Positions 52,318-64,000 of a DNA stretch of 64,000 nt are shown here, one piece after another; position 1 is the stretch's first letter, and every line of letters starts with the position of its first letter. The stretch is taken from the NCBI GenBank assembly GCA_013400155.1, contig VXBM01000566.1, forward strand, positions 483,859 to 547,858, written 5' to 3'. A program made the position numbers and the translations under genes. The notes below the pieces were generated by a model, which worked only from the letters and a program-made list of their open reading frames with translations, ran no database searches and was not told the origin of the DNA. Source of the DNA: Helopsaltes ochotensis. Its lineage: Eukaryota; Chordata; Aves; Passeriformes; Locustellidae.

Positions 52318-54889
52318 ATAACCACAAAAAGAAAATTACAGGTGAAAAAAAGGAGACTTCAAAGACTCTTCTTTTGAAAACATGCAATTACTACAGCAAA
52401 TAATATTCAGATCATGGTCTTTTACTCTCTGACAAACCATTAAAGAATCTTCTACAAATCCTGGGCAAAGAACATGCCAGAGCATGATAGTCATTAATAG
52501 ACATAAGATGATGATTTATCATGGTCTTCTTCCATGAACCATTATTGCACAAATCTGTGGCCCAAACAACACTGCAAAGGATATTTCTCAACCCAAGTGG
52601 GTCAACTCTGTACCCTTCCTGATGTCGTTCAGAACAAAGGGAAATAAAGGGAAATACAGACCTGCTGCAGTGCCTAGGCAGCTTCACTGGGGAACGTGAA
52701 AGCTTTTAGAAAATGTGAAGTCACAAGGAGTCCCCAGGGGAGCAGAAGTCCTGGAACTGAGTTTTCCATGCAGTAGGGGAAGCTGAGGAAAGCTCCCAGG
52801 CTGTAGCTAATGAGAGGAATGTGCTAAGAGGGGCAGCTGCACTGCTCAGCTTGCACGGAAAAAAGGCTTTAAAGGCTGAGCCTGGCCCAGCTGAGAAAAA
52901 CACAGCATGCAGATCACCAAGCAGCTTCTGAAAGCAAATTGCCCTTCAAAAGAAAGATGGCTCATGTTAACCCTCTTTAGTTAATGTGAGCTGCTGTGCT
53001 TAAACGAGCATGAAGACACAATCTCAGAGAAGGACAGCTCTCATATCCACATAAATCCCATGGTGGAGGAGGCATGTAATCAGGGCTGATTGCCATAGCG
53101 TCTGAGCTTTATTGTAGATGCTGTTCTTTGTATACAGACTTTCTACTGCATAAATTCATTCAACCCCATTTTCTAACTTGGAAATATTACTTTCAGAGCT
53201 AAATAACTAGAAGTTTTACCTTTAAACTGTGACATTGAAGTATATAAAAATCCATTTAAGCAACCTACGAAGCTACTTATAAACAGAGTACAGCTGTAGC
53301 AGATGGTACTCATGCCAAGGTGGAGAAGACCTCCATACACTACATGGGACTCATTATGCTTGTCTTGGAAGAATAAAAACAGCAGTTGGATATGGCATTA
53401 ACTATAGATATCTTCAAAGCTTAAGCTGCCAAGCCATTACAGTTACTGCCTGAAGATTAAAATTTCTCAGGTAGCTCCCATTAGGATCCAACAGTTCATT
53501 GGAATGTTCTCAGAGCATATATTACACCACATGAAGAGCTATGTTTTGAAATAAGTAAGCAGGATAATTTCCAGCCTGCTAATGCAAAGGCATGTAAGCA
53601 TGATAATTTCTAAAATAAGGTTCAAGCAATAGGTGTGCAACGGAATCCATGTGGAAAACTTCAACAATCATAAATGTCAATGTCCACGTATGTCTGTATG
53701 TTTACAGACATATTTCTGCATCAGCTGAAGTAGATTTCTGACCTCACCCTGATCTCGTGATTTGAATGACTAAACCCCTAGCATGCATTCTCCGTTATCT
53801 AACTAAATGTACACTTGTCACACAGTGAGGGGCAATTGACCTTTTAGCCATCTTATGGATGCTGTTTACCAAATAAAATGGAGAAAACTCATAAACTCTC
53901 TTTGTAAAATTCAAATGAGTTCACTGCAACTCCTGGAGTGTTCCAAGCTCCCACACTGTGGCATTTGCATGGTGGCAGCTGGACCTGCTGTTGCTGCCAC
54001 TTTAGGTGTGCAGAACAGACTTCCTCAGAATTTAGCAATGTTTGAAGTCTATGACCAGATCCAAGTTTCGCAGCTCTACTGCAGTTCTATTTTCACCATC
54101 TTAATTCATCGTGACCGATTTAAATCTCTGTCTGCCTTACTGAGTCCTTCAGGAGATCATGTTTTCCACCTGAATAATCCTTTAACATAGACATCCACTG
54201 ATTCCATCTCTCACTTTCTAGTGTAAATTGTCACAATGCAAAAATATACAGTATTTTAGATCTATGCTTAAAATATAAACTGCTAGCTTCTGTCACATTG
54301 AGGCCCTGAGGGCTTTTAGGATCAGGCTGCTACTGCCAGAAATAGGATGCTGCAATTGAATCTGGTTTTATATTCTACACTATATCAGGCTTCCAAGTTG
54401 GGCATATTTACATGTACATTTGATGACATCTAATGTATGCATACAGCTAAAATAAAATTTGCATGATGATAACTGATCACATGCAGGCTTTGATGAGTTA
54501 TTTTCCTTCTGCTAAGCTCCACATATCTTATTGAATTTCTGCATCACTTCACATCCTGGAGCAGAGTTATACACACATCATATATCTGTGGGTAAGTACA
54601 AATATACACTTTTCTATGACATCAAAAATAAATCAACTATGTGTGATAGCTAAAATTATGCTGCTTTATATTAGTTGTCTGATGAAAAAAATATTTTCCA
54701 CTCCTTTTTTTATACCATCTCCCATCTCAATTAAATATAGAGTAAACAAGTTCATCTGTATTGTGTCAGGGATTAGAAGCGTTGTTTTAGACTGTGTGTT
54801 TGAAGGTATTTTTGTTAGAGACAATGATACAATTTGGCATGTGTCCGGCATGGAATGAGAAACATGAAGATGTATCAAGTCTCTGAGGG

Positions 54890-55310
54890 TGTCCAGCACC
54901 TTACAGAAGATGGTTTAAAAAATAGTAAGAGAGCTCTCAAGAGGTGTTTTGCAAAGTAAAAGGTTTAATAAATGAAAAATAATAAACATTACAGAAATAA
55001 AAGAAAAGCCGAGCACAGGTGTCAGAGAAAACTTGTGACATCTTGCTAAAACCCTTTCAAAAGCCCGCAAAAACCTCTGTGTTTTTTCTTAAATACTGAA
55101 TGGCCTAGGAGGGTCTTTTTGGCAAATTGCCAATAGAAGCAGGTAGAGATGTTGAGAGACATTTCTAAAGCCCAACCAGGGCACCCGAGCTGGCACTGAG
55201 CCAATTGCTGTAAAGACAGTGAAGAAATTTCTTGGTTCTTTACCTTATAAGAAATACAAAACCTTTCCCTGTATGGGTTTGGGTGTGAGGTTCACTGCTA
55301 CAAGACAACA
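54890..55310 (-). mobile_element. Candidate solo LTR (endogenous retrovirus type)
   Basis: Read on the minus strand, this roughly 420-base segment begins TGTTGTCTTG and ends GTGCTGGACA, so it has TG...CA ends. It contains a TATA-like TATTTAAG (plus positions 55088-55095) and, about 120 bases later, an ATTAAA poly(A)-type signal (54964-54969) followed by T-rich sequence. That order and spacing fit an LTR with U3, R and U5. I found no convincing target-site duplication and do not recognise the family, so the call is tentative. Confidence 0.35.
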
Positions 55311-57860
55311 GCAGAGATTGGCAGAAAAACTCCCTGACCTAGTACTAAGGCATTATAATGAAACTGCCATTCGCTGACATTAAACAAGAAATATATACAA
55401 GAAACAACAGAATTAAGATTTCTTATGTAAAAGTAGAAAGACAAGTGTAACTTTTTCTCTCAGGAATCTTAATAATTTTCCTCTTATTCTAGATAATCAT
55501 TGGAAGGGGTTGCCTATGTAGAGGCACGTTAACTGAGCTCTGAACCCACTACTTAGAGCAGGGCGAAGGATCTTCCTTAGATTCTGCAGATGAATAATTA
55601 AGCAGCAGTTTTCTGCTCGATAAACAAAACTGTAGCGAATTTAAAGGAAATTATAGATTTTATCATCTTCTGAAAAGTCTTACAATGAGCGTCTGGATTT
55701 CAGTGGCATGCAGATTATTGATGGCCTAAACTTATTAAGCTGCCTGGTCGCTTTGTTCACAGAAGTAAATTAGCAGAGCAGAAGGAATTAAAAATAGCAC
55801 TAAAATTATTTTCTATTGTTTTACTGAAATGCTTTATGAACTCTTGTATCTTATGGGCTGATGGAACAATTCTAAGGTCTTATTTTCAAAAGGTATCTCA
55901 TTATTTTATTGCTTATGAAAACTCCCTTCCTTTCACAACTAGTTGGCAAAGATTTTGCTATTTGCTGTGAACTACTGAGGATGACTCCCAAGGAGCAGAA
56001 AAAGATAGAAACAGAAATAAATACTTCACAATAGTAATGTCTTGATGGCACTTCTGACATTTTTTCATTGTTCCAGGTGTCAAATGTGAATCAAAATCTC
56101 ACTCAAGGAACTTTAAACATTCTTTAAACCTAACCATATGAATACACTGGAAGTTAAAACTAACAAAACATGGGGAGATGTTGTGTAAACAATTCTGTTT
56201 CAGAAGAGGCTACTTAATGCAAGTTATTTCAGGAGCTGCTCAAAAATCATATTCTTCTTTGAGCATTTTCTCAAATACAACTCACTATTATACCTGAAGG
56301 TTTTCATTTTCTTCCCTCAAGGACATGGCTAAACTTGGACTTTTTATTTCATTTCCGGAAGATATACTGCTTCAGCAGGAATCTTCCTGCTCAGCTGACA
56401 ATGACATGATGAACAATATACCTGAAAGCAGCTGGCTGAAACATGGATTCCTGAAACATGGAAATTAACCACTCAAATACAAGGAGAAGGCTGGAAAATA
56501 ACTCTGCAGGTCAGAAACAGCACTGAAACCTCACGGCAGTTAAGAGTTTCTCTTACAGAAAAGGCTCCTCACCCAAACAGATACCATGTCTTCCCTTCAT
56601 TATTTCAGCTCTTAAACCTAATTTTATTCCATTTTCCTTATCTCTGTCTATCTATTCTATCCTAAACTCTGAACCTTCTGTCCCTTGTTATTTCTGATTC
56701 TATTACTCTATGACATTTGGCTATATATTTTCATTCTCTTTATGTTTCCACCAAAATAGTATGACTCTAGACACAAGGCCTATCAAGAGTTAAACTATAT
56801 GTCTTCTCTAGAGATAAGGCTGTAGCAACTGATCAAGTGACCAGGTATTGCAAAAACAGTGATGTGTATAAGCAAGAAGATCTCTGGCATGGTATTAAAA
56901 AGGTCATAGGAACCCACCTCAAGCAGAGATGTTCGTATGCTCAGGAATCCCTCTTCATTTCTTGCATCAGCAGCCAACCCAAGCACACTGCCTAGACTGG
57001 AACTTCTGGTTTACTCATATCTGGGCTCTTGACATGATAGATGAGAGGATAATCCTTCTGCATTCTGTTTACTCTGATCCTGTCTACCAGCCTTTCTCCT
57101 GGAAAAAAGAAGAATCACTGAATGGAGTATGTAAGGATTAAAAGAAAAAGAGAATCAAAGACCTTATTTCTTGAAAAAGAGAAAAGTAATTTTTTTTTCT
57201 TCTGCAGTCTTTTTTATACCAATGGCCCTTCGTATGAAATTATGGGTTATCTCTGTTTCCTTATTTAGCTAGTACAGGAGTGCACTGAGCTGTTCTGTGT
57301 CACACTGGAATGTGCTGTACCTTTAGGATGGCTCCACATGAGATGATTCAAAGTGGCATTTTTCTCTAGACTCACTGCCAGTGTTTCAGACAAGCATGCA
57401 CTAATCACAGAATATTTAAGCTTTATGCACATGAAATGCAGCCTTGCAACTAGTGAGAAATAGTGAGAAAGAAGTGAGAAATAACTCTTTGAGACACTAA
57501 GAGCATCTATTTTCTTTGAATTTGGATGGTCAGTTTGGCAGCTTTCCACGTGTTGGCACGCATACAGTTTTCCAGTTTCCTAGAAAGTAGCCTATTACAA
57601 AACAAGATGCCCTAGACTGAATCCACAGAATTCTTACTAAAGATACAATTTTTGAGATAATGCCCTGATGCACAGGCCAGAACTGTGGCTCTTTTTTTCT
57701 TGGTTTTATCAAAAAGGTTATACTTGCAACTACTCTCTGTTCGACATATAAACACAGTCTGGCTTTCTTGTCTCTATTATTCTCCATGCAGGGAAATGAG
57801 TGCATCAGGTGAAGTCACCACTTTTAGTTTCTATAATTTCTGAGAGAAAATTCATGCCTC
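55311..57860. other. Intergenic sequence without recognised features
   Basis: AT-rich sequence with no gene or mobile element that I can support. A minor 10-base tandem (TAGTGAGAAA, two copies plus a variant) sits at 57451-57482. Confidence 0.55.
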
Positions 57861-57866
57861 TTTAAG

Positions 57867-57870
<4 letters not shown>

Positions 57871-57918
<48 letters not shown>
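57871..57918. repeat. (AG)24 dinucleotide microsatellite
   Basis: Twenty-four uninterrupted AG units. Its length and purity suggest it is polymorphic in the population. Confidence 0.97.
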
Positions 57919-57920
<2 letters not shown>

Positions 57921-59308
57921 CAAGCAGGAAAGAAAGGAGCAGGAGCAGGTAAGCAAAGCATTGCCATGTTTTTGGACGGGATATATTTCAGAGCAGAACA
58001 ATAAATCCACTGTTACTCAACAGTCCAGAGCCACCAGCTGAAAAAAGTATATTTCCATTATGTACCTTAGAGCAATTTTTTTATTTTCAAATATAAATTC
58101 CCCATCCAAAATCACAACTTCTTATATTAAAACGTTAAAACTTATAAACTGAGGTCATAAATCTCTGATGTCATCACTGAACTTTACTCCTAAGAAGCCA
58201 GAGTTAGAGGTTCTAACCCCGCAGCTTTCTGGATTGTGCAAATATAATGGGACAACTAGTCACACTCATATTCACAGTTTTATTATACTAAAAATGAAAT
58301 GTGAAAATCATTCACAATTTTACATCTAAGAATAAACAATCAATGAGAATATGAACTCTGTAACCTAGAGGAGTAATCTTGGGCAAGCCACTGGTGCACC
58401 TGGAGCAGCCACCATGCAGGGCACCTCCATGCTGCAGTACAGCACTAGGCAGACACCACCTTGGATCCAGAACAAATCTCTCTGTTCACTGCATATAAAC
58501 CAAATATGCCAACAGGAGAGGCCTGGCAGGAGAGAAATCAGTGTTTTAAAATAGTTCTGAAGAAGTGAAGCTGCTTGGTTGAACTCTTGTGCCTTGGGTA
58601 AGTTGAAACACCTAACTCCTTTGGGCCAGTCCGTGATGCTGCTCCTAGTAAGGAGTTTAGATATGATCATTTGAACTTGAAGAGACCAGACAATGGCCTG
58701 TCTGTGATGGCAAAGGTTAATTCAACAGAATATGTGAGGAATGTGGATAGGTGATATCACAGTTATCAAATAATTACTCTTTTGTTTCACACCTAGGTCA
58801 CCTTGCCTGTCTAAACTTCAATGATCAAATCACAGTTAATTTCCTTGTTAATTATTTTTTTAAATTATAATTCATTACAAAGTGGATGCATACACTGAAC
58901 CTGGCTAGCCAGTCAATTAATTTGTCAGAGTTTTCCATTTGTTATGTATATAAACAGCCATCTCCTGCAGCAATCAAATTTAAGGACTGAAGCAACACCA
59001 AAAGAAAAAAAATTCATAGCCCTAACACACAAACCAAAAATCTGTACTTCTTAATTATTGTTTCTGTAATAGTTGTGCAAACTTAACTAACACAAGAAAT
59101 AAAAATTCTGGGACCAAAATTTGGCTTAGGAAAAAAATAAGAGTGGAATTCAATAATGTAAAAAGAAAATAATGTATATTCCTACAAAGTATCCCACCTG
59201 CCACTGAGCACAGCTGTGTTTTCAGGGTCTGAACACCATGAGTCATTGACCCTTGGCACACACCTGAAAGGCAGGCAGCCAAGGAGCATGGGTGGATACT
59301 GGACTGAT

Positions 59309-59560
59309 AAAACCATAGAATGGTTTGTGTTGGAAGATCATCTAATTCCAACCCCCCTGCCATTGGCAGGGACACCTTCCACTAAACCAGGTTGCTCAGA
59401 GACCTATCCAGCCTGGGCTTGAACAGTTCCAGGGATGGGGCATCCACAGTTTCTGTGGGAAATCTATTCCAGTGTATCACCACCCTTACAGTCAAGAATT
59501 TCTTCCTAATATCTAATCTAAATCTGGCAAATTCTTTCATGTTGAAATCATTTACTTCTG
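59309..59560 (-). mobile_element. CR1 LINE 3' end, 5'-truncated
   Basis: On the plus strand the segment reads as the reverse complement of a CR1 3' terminus. CCATAGAATGGTTTGTGTTG (complement of the ATTCTATG tail) is followed by CCCTGCCATTGGCAGGGACA, ACCTTCCACTAAACCAGGTT, CCAGGGATGGGGCATCCACA and AAGAATTTCTTCCTAATATC. The element therefore lies on the minus strand, with its 3' end at about 59309 and a 5' truncation near 59560. This is the best preserved CR1 piece in the window and a strong sign of avian (or other sauropsid) origin. Open frames overlapping it are not genes. Confidence 0.92.
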
Positions 59561-61454
59561 ACATAATTTCTGTGTCTTAGTTATCCCCACAGAGGCTGGG
59601 AACTCAGGCACATTTCTATGCAATCCCCTGCTCCCATCTCTTTTGCCAATCTCCTCTGGACTTCAAACTGCATGTGGGAGCTCCTTGAGAACCCAATCCC
59701 GTTGCATTTTGGGAAGATTATAAGTGCCCTGTTTGCACACAGTTTGATGCAGCGTGTGGATTTCTTATGGCTATGACAAATACAAAAGGCATGTGATTTT
59801 CTACGGACAGTGGCTGCTCCCACCTCTGGTTAATTTGACTGAGAGCTGCAAGAGCGGATGGAAAAACAAGGGTCCAGTATGCCCTTCTGCACTAAATGGT
59901 TAGAGGTTGGCTGCCTGCAAGGTTGACATTAAATAAATTATACATACAGTCCTTTACCTGGAAATGAACATAAGTGGCATATTTGCTACATGCTGTTGCC
60001 TTCTAGATTTGCAAGCTGTTGTTTCTGAAGTTGTCAGGTAGAACACATTTAATGTGTGACTAAACCTCATTCATGCAGTTTTAGATCAGTTTGGTTTCTG
60101 TGAATACTTTCTCTTTGTTACTGCACTGATGCTCAGTCCTCTGGGCTATGACAGATTGGGCCCTGTCATTTCAGTGCTCACTGATACCAGGACAACAGAG
60201 CCAGCTCTCTCACTTCTGCACAAAACAGCCTTTCAAGGCCCAGGCATTATCTCAAGGACTCTCAAAAGCACACAACATCAGAAGCCAGAATTAGCCAGAT
60301 AGTGAGGAAGACACCTGACATCAAGTGGAAATGAAAAAGGAAAATCTAATGACCACAGGGTCGGAAGCTCAGTGATTTAATAGTATTCTCCAAGTGCCCA
60401 TCTTGTTACAGATGGGTAATTGCTGTTAGAACAACATGGCTAACACTTTATTTTTCCTACAGGAGATAATTACTTTGATTGAAAACACTGGCTGTCTGAC
60501 AATGTAATACCTACTGCAACACCTGCAGACCAGGAATGGACAGCTGCATTTGTCTTGTAGCAGTGCTAATCAGGTCCCTGCAACTGCCAGATCTTTGTCT
60601 GAGGTTGAGAGGACAGGTTGCCATCATGCTTTTGAGGTCCCTTCTCCTTCTCTACTGATTGCTTTAGTCTCAGTTCCTCCCTCACTTTTTAAGACTCTGA
60701 AGTACATTATTGGCAGTAACAGCAAATATAAAGAGGAAGCACTAGACAATCAACTGATATAAATAAATATACTATTGTACTCAGATGAGTACTTTAAATA
60801 TATGCAAGATGAAAAAAATTAGCCCCAAATCTGATCAATTACAAATTAGTATTTGATATTATCTGCATTTTTTATGTGTAAAGCCACAAAGGAAATTGCA
60901 GACTAGACTACCTTATCATGCTCAGGTTAGCACTTGTGAGCTACCCGGTACTCATTCTCAGCTAAGATAGACATTTTAAACATGCACTTATTTCTGGCTG
61001 AGTTCACTATATTTTCAAGCATAATAAAAGAACCAATAAATACTTTATAAACTGGGTGGAAATGATGAAAGAGTTGAGTCACTTTCTTCTACAAATAATA
61101 TGTGTGGTACTGAAGAATTTAGTAATATTAAAAAAATGGACGAACATCAAGGGCAAAAATAACCTCACCTTAGTCAATAAAGTGACAAGCTAAATTTGAT
61201 GGCAATGGCCTTCACAGAGCCTGCCCTCAAAATGAACAGCAAGTTTTCTCTAAAGGCCTTGTGGAAGTATGGGCTTATTCAGTGTACATAATTGTTTCCC
61301 TAGAATAAAATCTCCAGAGAAGATTAGCTTTATCAACTGTAACCACACTATATAGTCCTATGTCACTTTCTTCTACACGCAGGTGGAGTGCTGCTTAAAT
61401 TCATCTAGTTTGGCCATATAGTATAATGATGAATCATGCTTATAAATAAGGATG

Positions 61455-62665
61455 TGTGCTGGTATTGACTGGAATAGAGTTAATTTTCTTCCCAGTAACT
61501 GGCATGGAGCTGCCTTTTGATTTTGTGCTAGTAACAGTGGGATATTTTCATTATTGCTGAGCAGCACTTGTACTGAGTCAAGGCTGCTTCTGCTCCTCAC
61601 CCCACCCCACCAGCAACTGAGCTGGGAATGAACGAGAAGTTGGAAGGTACACAGCTGGAACAGCTGACCTCAACTGAACCAGGGGATATTCCAGACCATG
61701 TGGCATCATGCTCAGCATGTAAAGCTTTGGGGAAGAATGCAGCAGCATGATGTTGGGAGTGATGGCGTTTGTCTTCCCAAGTCACCGTTACACGTGAAGG
61801 AGCTGAGCTTACCTGGGGATGGCTGAACAACTCCCTGCCCATGCGAAGTGTTGAATTAATGAATTCCTTGTTTTGTTGTAGCGGTGCATTTTTTAGTTTC
61901 CAGTTTTATATGAGTGTTATTGCTCAAAATGGTTCATTCTTTGTACCCCTGTTTCATTTCCTTATGGTTTGTTCCTGAAATTGTTTGCCAAGTTACAGTT
62001 ATGTGTCAGTCATCTATTTCCCTACCCCTGGGGCTTGTCTCTCATATTGGGGTCCCTCCCTGGGTCTCAAAAGTTCCAGGAAGAGTACCTGGTGACTGGA
62101 CAGGGCCCGAGGGACCCTCCCCATACTTTTCCCTCACTGGTTCATGGAGATGTCCCTTACTCTCTGTATCATCTCTTGTTCCTTTCATTGGTTGTCAATG
62201 TAACTTTTTCCTTACTCCTCCCCCAAATATTAGGTGCTGTTACGAGGGGTCAGATCGCTCTGCTGGGGCAGAACTTCTAGGGTGAGGATGCTCCAATAAA
62301 CCTGTGCAGTTACCCCCAGCAGAGTCCTCCTTTTGTCTCCACCGTAGTCACCATTGGTAACAAAGGGTTCGTGCTCTCCAGAGCCCACAGGGTCACCCAG
62401 AGACCCAGGGAAGGTTCAGACGCTTGTAACGGTGCCAGGGCTGGCCAAGCAAGCTCAGACAAGCGTGTCCCAGGCAAAAGGGCATCATTCCATATTTTGT
62501 TTTGCTTGCATGTGCAGCTTTTTCTTTCCCTATTAAACTGTCTTTATCTCAAACCACAAGTTTTCTTACTTTTAGTCTTGCAGTTCTCTCCTCCATCCTC
62601 ACACAGGGTGGGAGCAAGCAATCAGCTGTGTAAGACTGAGCTTCTGGATTGGATTAAAGCATGAG
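61455..62665 (+). mobile_element. Solo LTR, avian ERVL-like, split by an insertion
   Basis: The left part (61455 to about 61875) begins TGTGCTGGTATTGACTGGAA and includes GAGTTAATTTTCTTCCCAG, ATTATTGCTGAGCAGCACTT, GGGATATTCCAGACCATG, a TATA-like region (GCATGTAAAGC) and GTGATGGCGTTTGTCTTCCC. The right part (about 62497-62665) includes TTTGCTTGCATGTGCAGC, CCTATTAAACTGTCTTTATC and GGGTGGGAGCAAGCAATCAG. Both parts, in this order, match an LTR family that I remember as abundant in neoavian genomes. The poly(A) signal is ATTAAA. About 620 bases of other sequence interrupt it. No retroviral coding sequence was seen, so it is a solo LTR left by recombination. The family name is not certain. Confidence 0.7.
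61876..62496 (+). mobile_element. Insertion nested in the LTR, probably a second LTR-type element
   Basis: This segment is absent from the LTR family as I recall it. It is bracketed by the 8-mer TTGTTTTG (61868-61875 and 62497-62504), a possible target-site duplication, though the host LTR is itself T/G-rich here. Inside are an AATAAA signal (CCAATAAACC near 62295), a following GT-rich region, and a short unit bounded by TGTTAC (62238) and GTAACA (ending 62362). A near-identical 12-mer TTGTA(G/A)CGGTGC occurs at 61876-61887 and again at 62424-62435. These look like retroviral LTR features (poly(A) signal, inverted ends), but no coding sequence is readable. The exact boundaries are unclear. 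Confidence 0.45.
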
Positions 62666-63159
62666 AGCAAGAGAATTCGTAAGGACAGGCAATCTGTACT
62701 TTGAGAACTTTATAGAAATGTTTCTCTTATCATAAACTCAGCACTCTGAATGATTTTTATTATTTTAAAATTCAGTGTGGATCGAGATTAGAAGACAGGC
62801 AGTCAAATAATCATTTGTAGGGAACTGAAGAGGAACCTTGAAGAGTCAGTTAAGATTTGCTGCAGATGACAATAAAGTTATGAATTTATTAAAGTTAAAA
62901 CACATTTCTCAGCATCCTAGACATTGCAAAAAGACAGATATGACACTTGAAATGTGGTTTAACCTGGTGGCAATTACATTACTGTAGCACAAGCAGAAAA
63001 GTACTTATTTTTTATTTGCCCTGCACTCTACTATTCTGTCTTCCTTCTTATACAGCTGCATCCAAAACTTTGAAGCCCTTGTACAGCCAACAGTGAAGAG
63101 CAGGTATTTCTCCACTGTGAATCTAACACAGTTATCATCCACTTTACAGAACTTCTTTG

Positions 63160-64000
63160 CCTCATTCTCTTCTGAGATTCCTAAAAATCCTGGATGACAT
63201 CTTTACGGAACAGGTCCTAAGGGAGGCAGCTGAGAAAAATGCCCTGCTTGACCTGCTGCTTGTCAACAGAGGGGATATTGTGAGTGAAGTGGAGATTGGT
63301 GGCTGTCTTGGCCATGGTGACCAAGAAGAAATCAAGTTTAAAATCTCTGTTAACAGGAGTAAAAGTGCCAGCAAAACCTCGGCTTTGGATATGAGGAGAG
63401 CAGACTTCAGGCTTCTCAGGCAATTAGTAAGTAAGTTCTCCTGGGAATATGTTTTTGCAGATGCTGGAGTCCATCAGTGCCGGTCACTTTTTAAGCATCA
63501 CCTTCTAAGGGCACAGGAGCAGGCAATTCCCAAAAGTCAGAAGTCAACAGGTGAGGAAGAAGGCCAGTTTGGCCAGGCAGGAGTCTTCTCTTGGAAATAA
63601 GACAAAAAGGAAGGTGTATGCCCAGTGAAAACATGGCAAGGATATAGAGATACTGTAGAGCGAAATTCATGCAGTCAAACCTGGAGCTGAAGCTGGCCAA
63701 AACTATGGGGGACACTAAAAGGATTTTTTTCAGATATATAATGGCATCAGGCAGTGTAAAACTCTAATAATATCATCTCATTACAGGATGAGGATGGTCT
63801 CATCACAATCAGGGACATAGAAGGCAGAGGTTTAACATATTCTTTGCCTCTGTCATCAACACCAGAGGGACCAAGGGGATCTCAGTGCCCTGAGCTGGAG
63901 AACTATAACTGCAGGAATGATCAATTCCCATCCTCGGGCTCCAGCTGGATCCCTACAAATCCATGGAGCCTGATGGCCTGAAGCCAGCCCAGCTTCACTG
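63160..64000 (+). pseudogene. CR1 LINE ORF2 relic, endonuclease-RT linker into RT, runs off the end
   Basis: An open stretch at 63157-63600 encodes a protein segment like the part of CR1 ORF2 after the endonuclease: Leu-Leu-Asp-Leu-Leu-Leu-Val-Asn-Arg, then GGCLGHGDQEEIKFKI, RRADFRLLRQLVSKFSWE and LRAQEQAIPKS. Beyond 63600 the homology continues in shifting frames: GDTKRIFFRYIM (near 63710), RFNIFFASVINT (near 63830) and YKSMEPDGLKPAQ (near 63955), which marks the start of the reverse-transcriptase domain. The copy is therefore frameshifted and dead. The rest of the domain lies beyond the window. The 147-codon open frame should not be annotated as a host gene. Confidence 0.85.

Overview
This is vertebrate nuclear DNA, most likely from a bird. 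Two things point that way. It carries several CR1 (chicken repeat 1) LINE fragments, including one with the typical 3' end, and a long terminal repeat of a type common in neoavian genomes. The one real gene is the 3' part of ZNF804B, a C2H2/matrin-type zinc-finger gene. I assigned both the bird origin and the gene name from memory of these families, not from a search. The base composition is AT-rich, as expected of a gene-poor macrochromosomal region.

Layout. Positions 1-14388 are intron 1 of ZNF804B; exon 1 lies upstream, outside the window. Exon 2 (14389-14532) encodes the zinc finger. Intron 2 (14533-36335) separates it from exon 3 (36336-36466), which encodes a basic, probably helical segment. 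Intron 3 (36467-38991) appears to be a GC-AG intron. The large last exon encodes most of the protein (38992-42673) and continues into a 3' UTR of undetermined length; the last plausible poly(A) signal is near 46380. From about 46.4 kb to the end I see no further host gene.

The exons join in one reading frame: 48 codons, then 43 codons plus two bases, then one base plus 1226 codons, giving 1318 residues without exon 1. With an exon 1 of about 36 codons the protein would be about 1354 residues. I recall 1349 for human ZNF804B, so the gene looks intact.

Mobile elements include a minus-strand CR1 reverse-transcriptase relic in intron 1 (about 7.2-7.4 kb) and a plus-strand CR1 3' end in intron 2 (about 25.6 kb). 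Downstream there is a plus-strand internal CR1 piece (about 48.8 kb), a minus-strand CR1 3' end (about 59.3 kb), a solo LTR split by a second insertion (61.5-62.7 kb), and a CR1 ORF2 relic that runs off the end (63.2-64.0 kb). A second, less certain LTR lies on the minus strand at about 54.9-55.3 kb. Simple repeats are scattered throughout.

I found no tRNA, rRNA, CRISPR array or second complete protein-coding gene, and nothing that amounts to a new biological system. The observations most worth checking are the GC splice donor, a perfect 19-bp hairpin at 50.07 kb, the nested LTR structure, and a GC-richer minus-strand block at 34.3-35.7 kb that may be a decayed coding relic.
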